A stretch of 64,000 nt of DNA, from the NCBI RefSeq assembly GCF_001598915.1, contig NZ_BDAP01000006.1, positions 1 through 64,000 of the forward strand, written 5' to 3'. This DNA comes from Williamsia muralis NBRC 105860 (lineage in GTDB: Bacteria; Actinomycetota; Actinomycetes; Mycobacteriales; Mycobacteriaceae). Made by a program: the position numbers and the translations under genes. Positions within the stretch are counted from its first letter, which is position 1, and every line of letters begins with the position of its first letter. Positions 60,285 through 64,000 of this stretch are shown here, piece by piece. Under the pieces are notes generated by a model. The model worked only from the letters and a program-made list of their open reading frames with translations. It was not told where the DNA came from and ran no database searches.

Positions 60285-60832
60285 AGGTCAATGACCTGCT
60301 CGCACGGGGGGTCGGCTACGCCAGGATCGTGCGGGCCTTGGCGGCGGAGAACAGCGAGCTTGACGAGCAAGACCGAGTGACAGTCGACTCGGTCAGGAAT
60401 CACACGGCGCGGCACTTCCCGGTTCAAGATGCAGCGAGGTCGACGTATCGAGAGATCCTGGAGCGACGTGCCCGCGAGAATCAGATCGATTTCGAAAGCG
60501 GGGTAGAGAACGCCGTCACTCCAATGGCCCTTCTTGAGACGGTCATGGTGAAGGGCTATCAGGCACTGGTCGGCTCTGAGGCTCCTGTGAGTTTGAGCGC
60601 CGCGATGTCTGCTGCTGTTCGGCTACAGGAGGTGATGGAGACCCGAGGTGGGTCAACTGATGTCGCGGACGCGATGCTCAAGCTAGACCGAATTATGCAT
60701 GCAGTGAAGTCCACTGTTCCTCCGGAGTTGTGGCCCGAGATTCTCGAAAAGATGAGGGAGGATCCGAGCCGGAGGGCTTTCGATGATGATGACGACGACG
60801 ATGTGCGGGGCCCGAGGTCAGAACCTATGTGA
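60158..60832 (+). CDS. CxxC/HTH protein, small-terminase-like or replication accessory
   Basis: A 224-residue protein with a very good ribosome site (AGGAGG, 60149-60154) that decides the ATG at 60158. Its core reads PRCRVCRLDNVRLKVNDLLARG, then GYARIVRALA and DSVRNHTARHFP: a CxxC pair, a helix-turn-helix and a terminal histidine pair. This pattern is common in actinobacterial phages and mobile elements and resembles some small terminase subunits. The remainder is helical (ILERRARENQIDFE, MLKLDRIMHAVKST) and ends in a run of seven aspartates. With an HNH nuclease nearby, a packaging role is possible; a plasmid copy-control role is an alternative. Confidence 0.62.
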   Translation: MSDTQTPGSFGDVGDRSSDGRRAPIVFLEPRCRVCRLDNVRLKVNDLLARGVGYARIVRALAAENSELDEQDRVTVDSVRNHTARHFPVQDAARSTYREILERRARENQIDFESGVENAVTPMALLETVMVKGYQALVGSEAPVSLSAAMSAAVRLQEVMETRGGSTDVADAMLKLDRIMHAVKSTVPPELWPEILEKMREDPSRRAFDDDDDDDVRGPRSEPM

Positions 60833-60867
60833 CCGGAACGAAGGAAACGGGCCGGTAGAGTCCGAAG

Positions 60868-61449
60868 ATGCCGCATGAGCGCGAAACACCGGACCCGGTT
60901 ACGGCCTTGGTGGATGCGCGTGCTCGCTACCCAAGCATCGGATCCGGAAGTTTTTATGACGAGGTCTTGGTCGAAGTCCAGGGCCGAGCGGCAGAGTCGG
61001 GTTGTCTGGGAAAAGCTGACATCGGAGCGCTTCTGCTCTGGAAGAGGCTGAACCTGAGTAGTCCTTGGACGCGAGAGTTGAACGAGATGCCTGACGCTCG
61101 CGTGAAGGCCGTCACCCGGGCAGCGTGCGATGTCGCAAAAGACGGTGACCTCTCGATACCTGAGGCTGCTTCTGCGGGTCGCATGGCACTCCTGGGGCTG
61201 CCCGGATGCACGAGCGGACCTGCGGTGCCGTCAACGATCCTGACCGCGTGTGCGCCGGATCGGATGGCTGTGTACGACCGTCGAGTTGTGGCTGCGCTGC
61301 GCGACCTCGGCTTCGGAGCGCCGGGCAGATACAGCCGGTATATGGCGACCGTGTGCGACATCGTAGCGATGGTTGAAGCTGGATCTGATCTGGTCTGGTG
61401 CCCTCGCGATGTGGACATGGCGCTGTTCATGCTGGGAGGCCCAGAGTGA
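60868..61449 (+). CDS. HhH-glycosylase-like protein of the element
   Basis: A 193-residue protein. The middle (LGLPGCTSGPAVPSTILTACAPDRMAVYDRRVVAALRDLGFG) has the shape of the helix-hairpin-helix plus catalytic-Asp segment of HhH-GPD DNA glycosylases: a Gly-rich hairpin, then an invariant Asp-Arg-Arg. The family glycosylase cofactors are absent. Proteins of this kind occur in actinobacterial genomic islands. It may recognise damaged or modified bases; no more can be said. It lies 35 bp after the CxxC/HTH gene. Confidence 0.6.
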   Translation: MPHERETPDPVTALVDARARYPSIGSGSFYDEVLVEVQGRAAESGCLGKADIGALLLWKRLNLSSPWTRELNEMPDARVKAVTRAACDVAKDGDLSIPEAASAGRMALLGLPGCTSGPAVPSTILTACAPDRMAVYDRRVVAALRDLGFGAPGRYSRYMATVCDIVAMVEAGSDLVWCPRDVDMALFMLGGPE

Positions 61450-61585
61450 CGCCAGGAGCCATCTGAGGCAGGGGTGCGTGCGACCGACTTGAGCAGCGGT
61501 CGCGGTGGCTTCTCAGCATGCCTGGGGACGGTAGATGCCGTTGCTGAGTTGGTCGAAAGTAGGTTTGACACAAGTGAGTTTCAAA

Positions 61586-61638
61586 TATAAAAAACTGAAC
61601 CCCCTCCAGTGCAACAGCATTGAAGGGGGCTCGGTTCA
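61586..61638 (-). terminator. Minus-strand intrinsic terminator
   Basis: On the minus strand, TTGAACCGAGCCCCCTTCAA pairs with the later GGAGGGGGTTCAG, followed by TTTTTTATATTT. It is one of the clearest terminators in the window and points to a leftward transcript through 61640-62000. Confidence 0.8.
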
Positions 61639-62004
61639 ATCTCTGCTACCCGCGATCAGAGCCATCGCAGCGGTCCTCGGGTAGCATCGACTGTGACACA
61701 AACAAATTGCAGGTGACAGCCTACCGGAAACGGCTGCGATCACGGAATTCCTGATCGGAGGGCACGGGTGGCGGCCAGGTGCAGAAAAACCTCTCGTGCC
61801 ACCGGTTAGTTCCCGGGTGTAGTGAGAACAAAGAACGACAAGAGCTTCTTGTGGCGGTAGGTACTCAGGGCAGACCCACCTATCGAAGACGTCCAGAGCG
61901 ATTGTGACGAGGCGGTGTCGAGGCCTCTCACCCAGCTGAAGCAGAAACCCGGCAACTGTGGCGAGCGAGTAATACCCGTGGCCAGCGTGTGGGTCAGCGG
62001 ACAC
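61636..62004 (-). CDS. Possible minus-strand small protein
   Basis: A 122-residue frame from GTG 62004 to TGA 61636, ending exactly at the minus-strand terminator. The first 70 residues show a protein-like hydrophobic pattern (GYYSLATVAGFLLQLGERP, then LVTIALDVFDRWVCPEYLPP); the last part is less regular. The GTG lies in the arm of an inverted repeat. I recognise no family. It could instead be an untranslated leftward RNA. Confidence 0.4.
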   Translation of the reverse strand: MSADPHAGHGYYSLATVAGFLLQLGERPRHRLVTIALDVFDRWVCPEYLPPQEALVVLCSHYTRELTGGTRGFSAPGRHPCPPIRNSVIAAVSGRLSPAICLCHSRCYPRTAAMALIAGSRD

Positions 62005-62054
62005 TCAAATAGGTGTCCGGTGACCTTCTTGTTCGACGACTAAGTCGAACAAGA
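61992..62054. repeat. Two adjacent strong inverted repeats
   Basis: First, 13-bp arms 61992-62004 and 62013-62025 (one mismatch, GGTCAGCGGACAC / GTGTCCGGTGACC). Then perfect 11-bp arms 62027-62037 and 62044-62054 (TCTTGTTCGAC / GTCGAACAAGA). They lie 40 bp before the three-way-junction element and may be part of a replication origin or its control region. Confidence 0.8.
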
Positions 62055-62093
62055 GGCGGATACCTCATCTGTACCGAGAGACCCAGACATCAC

Positions 62094-62177
62094 GCCCCTC
62101 CCCGAATAGTCACAGAACCTCGCGTTCTGGTGGCCGCCCACCCTCGTGGGCAGCTTTCAGCCTGTTCGGGGAGGGGC
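62094..62177. ncRNA. Structured three-way-junction element (possible origin or RNA)
   Basis: An outer stem of about 13-16 bp (62094-62109 with 62162-62177; GCCCCTCCCCGAA / TTCGGGGAGGGGC) encloses two inner hairpins: 62113-62129 (CAGAAC-CTCGC-GTTCTG) and 62136-62151 (GCCCAC-CCTC-GTGGGC). Such a branched fold in a non-coding stretch of an element encoding a rolling-circle Rep could be a single- or double-strand origin; it could also be a structured small RNA. The rest of 62005-62421 holds no supported gene. Confidence 0.6.
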
Positions 62178-62421
62178 ATATGACGTGTCCTATCTACCCG
62201 AGAGTCATTAAAGAACATCGGCGTAGGAACACTCCCCATCGTGATCAGGCAGTAAGACACCCGTCGACAAGATCGCTACTTTCGGCCCGATCAGTCCGAC
62301 CCGGTACATAGGCCTTGATGTCGTCAGTCTCGTCGATCCGTCGATCTCGTGCTGTTGACATGGCACTGTGCAAGGGGGTCGGTTCCCAAGCGTGATGTCT
62401 GCTCGACGAAAGGCTAACTCC

Positions 62422-63354
62422 GTGACACAGCCGTACGGTTCGCCCACGAACCAATTCGGGGAAGGGCGACCTCCAGCTCGAAACAACAAGGTGACCTGGA
62501 TCCTCATTGGCGTCATCGCCGTCCTGCTTGTTGCCCTGCTCCTAGTTGTTCTTCTCCTTGTGAATGCAGGTGATGACGAAACGTCGTCGGCCTCTGCTTC
62601 GAGTCGAACGCCTTCCGCAACCGCGCAACCGCCTGAGACGAGTCAGCCCGGCACGCCTCCGACGGGCATGGATGGGAACGGTTTCGTCGGGTCACACGCG
62701 CGGTGTGACCGCGGCGACATCGCCGTTGCGATAGGGCGCACCGCGGAGTCGCTCGTAGTGGTGTGCCAGGCAGTGTCGACTCCGTCTGCGTTCTACTACC
62801 GAGGAGTGCGCCTGAGCGACGAAGCCGAGAGCCAGGTCGACAACACTGAGCCCACGCCGGGTGGGTACCTCGCTACAAGCGGCGATGTCACGTACACCGT
62901 TGTCGCCGACGCTCTGACGATCAGGTCTGGAGAGTCCTTGCTCGCACGAGAACCGATGCTGGAGTACACGACGAACACCCCGATAGGTGGTTACAACCCG
63001 ACGTCGACTACTCGGGCGACCCCCACGGCGTCGCGACCACCAGCTATAGCCCCGCCTGCTGAAGTTCGCGGCTACCCGGCTGCGCCGATTGCAGGGCAGG
63101 GCGTAGGAGAAGGTGAGCTACGTTTCACCGCGTCGCGGAGCTGGTTCATCAACTACGACGTCGACTGCAGCGAGATGGCCGAGCAAGGGACCATCGATCT
63201 GTGGACGGCGGCGGACCGAAGCCTCGATTTTATGCAGGTTTACCCGACTGCCCCATCCGGCACGACGCGAGTCCAGTCAGCCACTGGCCCGATGGTGGCG
63301 AAAGCGAGCGTCCGGCCAGATTGCACCTGGTCGATGTCAGTGGAGTATCAGTGA
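62422..63354 (+). CDS. Membrane-anchored extracellular protein of the mobile element
   Basis: A 310-residue protein starting with GTG 62422 (AAAGG upstream); the frame is open from 62368, and ATG 62395 is an alternative. Residues 1-22 are cytosolic, a membrane helix follows at about 25-48 (TWILIGVIAVLLVALLLVVLLLV), then a Ser/Thr/Pro linker and an external domain of about 240 residues with two cysteine pairs (ARCDRGD, VVVCQA, VDCSEM, RPDCTW). Similar surface proteins are found on actinobacterial plasmids and islands. It may modify the host surface, for example against related elements; speculative. Confidence 0.75.
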   Translation: MTQPYGSPTNQFGEGRPPARNNKVTWILIGVIAVLLVALLLVVLLLVNAGDDETSSASASSRTPSATAQPPETSQPGTPPTGMDGNGFVGSHARCDRGDIAVAIGRTAESLVVVCQAVSTPSAFYYRGVRLSDEAESQVDNTEPTPGGYLATSGDVTYTVVADALTIRSGESLLAREPMLEYTTNTPIGGYNPTSTTRATPTASRPPAIAPPAEVRGYPAAPIAGQGVGEGELRFTASRSWFINYDVDCSEMAEQGTIDLWTAADRSLDFMQVYPTAPSGTTRVQSATGPMVAKASVRPDCTWSMSVEYQ

Positions 63355-63432
63355 ATCGGTGGTCTTTCGGTTCTCGTCCGTGAAGGATGTACCGGATGGT
63401 GTGACAGTTCGCGAGTTCGGGTGGGAGTCAAC

Positions 63433-63738
63433 ATGGCAGGTGCCAACTATGCCGCGTGTAAGTACAGCGTGACGATGAAGATATCGAGCGAAGCGGTGCT
63501 GAGCATGCTTCGTGGGCTTGCCCAGCACAATGAATCGGGATCTCACCCGCAGATCTCATGGGGCGGAACGAAAGCGAAAGACTGGGTAGTCGCAGGAAGA
63601 CAAGCAACCTTCCGGTTCACCCGGTCCGGGGACAGGGCCGCATTTCTAGACGGTGCATCAGACCTACTGGTCTCGGGGACGTGGTCCGTTGTCCGGACCG
63701 ACGACGATGACCCCGCGACGCCTCGGAGGGCGTCATAG
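63433..63738 (+). CDS. Short hypothetical protein of the mobile element
   Basis: A 101-residue protein; ATG 63433 is preferred since GGGAG lies 6 bp before it. It has an alternating strand/helix pattern (CKYSVTMKISSEAVLSMLRG, then WVVAGRQATFRFTRSGD) and an acidic then basic tail. No family recognised. Confidence 0.55.
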   Translation: MAGANYAACKYSVTMKISSEAVLSMLRGLAQHNESGSHPQISWGGTKAKDWVVAGRQATFRFTRSGDRAAFLDGASDLLVSGTWSVVRTDDDDPATPRRAS

Positions 63739-63796
63739 TCGCGGCCTAACGCAGGCCAGCTGACCAGCCACCGATCACACGCGGGTATCGGGTCGC

Positions 63797-64000
63797 TCAG
63801 TGGCGCTGCTCGATCAACCTGTAGACGGTCGCACGGCTGACGCCGAACTCGTCCACCAGCAATGAGACGGGTTCGCCTGAAGCGTGCATCCGGCGCAGAA
63901 GATCGGCCTTCTGCTGTGAGAGAGCCTTAGGTCGCCCAATATCTCGCCCCCGGGCCTTTGCGGCGACACGTGCTGCGGCCCGTCGCTCCTTGCCCAGTTC
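63797..64000 (-). CDS. Small serine resolvase/invertase, C-terminal part
   Basis: The last 67 residues of a resolvase on the minus strand, entering from beyond the window edge. ERRAAARVAAKARGRDIGRP is the arm after the catalytic domain, and the Hin-type HTH follows (PVSLLVDEFGVSRATVYRL) up to the stop at 63797. It is a different class from the large integrase at the left end and may resolve element dimers or belong to a nested transposon. Confidence 0.88.
   Translation of the reverse strand, partial: ELGKERRAAARVAAKARGRDIGRPKALSQQKADLLRRMHASGEPVSLLVDEFGVSRATVYRLIEQRH

Larger units (their letters stand above)
56311..64000. mobile_element. Integrated mobile element, left part, runs off the window
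   Basis: From the eccC junction to the right edge every gene is of mobile-element type: serine integrase, small ORF, HNH endonuclease, rolling-circle-like Rep, CxxC/HTH protein, HhH protein, structured non-coding region, membrane-anchored protein, short ORF and a minus-strand resolvase tail. GC content and codon use are visibly less extreme than in the core. No capsid, portal, tail, or FtsK/TraB transfer genes are seen in this 7.7 kb, so it resembles an integrative plasmid or a phage satellite rather than a full prophage. Confidence 0.88.

Noticed and set aside
62094-62177. Reading the branched fold as a tRNA
   Set aside because: Three helices but no anticodon arm geometry, no TTCGA T-loop context and no acceptor of 7 bp.
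62208-62516. 102-codon minus-strand frame before the membrane protein
   Set aside because: Mostly antisense to the promoter and N-terminus of the membrane protein, with no protein-like pattern.

Overview
The window is GC-rich DNA from a mycolic-acid-type actinobacterium (order Mycobacteriales), most likely Gordonia or a close relative; the genus is an inference. Mycothiol S-conjugate amidase, ESX/type VII genes, a lipid-droplet protein and MMPL and PhoH2-type proteins support the group. The core gene order (thiolase, SGNH hydrolase, cbs, metB, greA, DUF4307, mca, thioredoxin-domain protein, hemolysin III, Z-prenyl synthase, coaA, glyA, desA2, phoH2, fum, glpX, DUF4245, xseB, xseA, lipid-droplet protein, ispH) follows the Rv1074c-Rv1110 region of Mycobacterium tuberculosis as I know it, interrupted by lineage-specific inserts.

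Layout. 1-5.0 kb: thiolase, SGNH hydrolase, transsulfuration genes cbs and metB. 5.05-5.46 kb: an imperfect tandem-repeat array. 5.5-19.2 kb: an insert relative to M. tuberculosis holding ilvA, a TerD-family protein, a tightly coupled eight-gene minus-strand catabolic operon (polar amino-acid ABC transporter, D-2-hydroxyacid dehydrogenase, TIM-barrel protein, Rieske oxygenase, class II aldolase, ureohydrolase), a divergent double-AsnC regulator coupled to a half-length EPSP-synthase-like protein, and an AurF-like diiron oxygenase paired with a ferredoxin/FNR fusion. 19.4-24.9 kb: greA to the thioredoxin-domain protein. 24.8-28.1 kb: a second insert with ornithine aminotransferase, its AsnC regulator, and a DAHP synthase preceded by a Tyr-Trp-Arg-Phe leader peptide and attenuator. 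28.1-51.7 kb: conserved core, with a flavin monooxygenase and GAF regulator inserted. 51.7-56.3 kb: an ESX-4-like type VII locus (mycP, eccD, divergent eccC).

The most striking region is 56.3-64.0 kb. eccC is cut inside the Walker A motif of its first ATPase domain, and 13 bp after the hybrid stop codon a large serine recombinase begins. Behind it lie a small ORF, an HNH endonuclease, a rolling-circle-type Rep, a CxxC/HTH protein, an HhH-glycosylase-like protein, a strongly structured intergenic region, a membrane-anchored protein, a small ORF and, on the minus strand, the C-terminus of a small resolvase. This is the left end of an integrated element (integrative plasmid or phage satellite) that uses the ESX-4 ATPase gene as attachment site; its right end is outside the window.

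Regulatory highlights are the aromatic attenuator before DAHP synthase, a possible PhoAT-like 40-residue ORF overlapping phoH2 by 4 nt, several very strong palindromes between convergent genes, and a possible replication origin or structured RNA in the mobile element. I recognised no tRNA, rRNA, IS element or CRISPR array.
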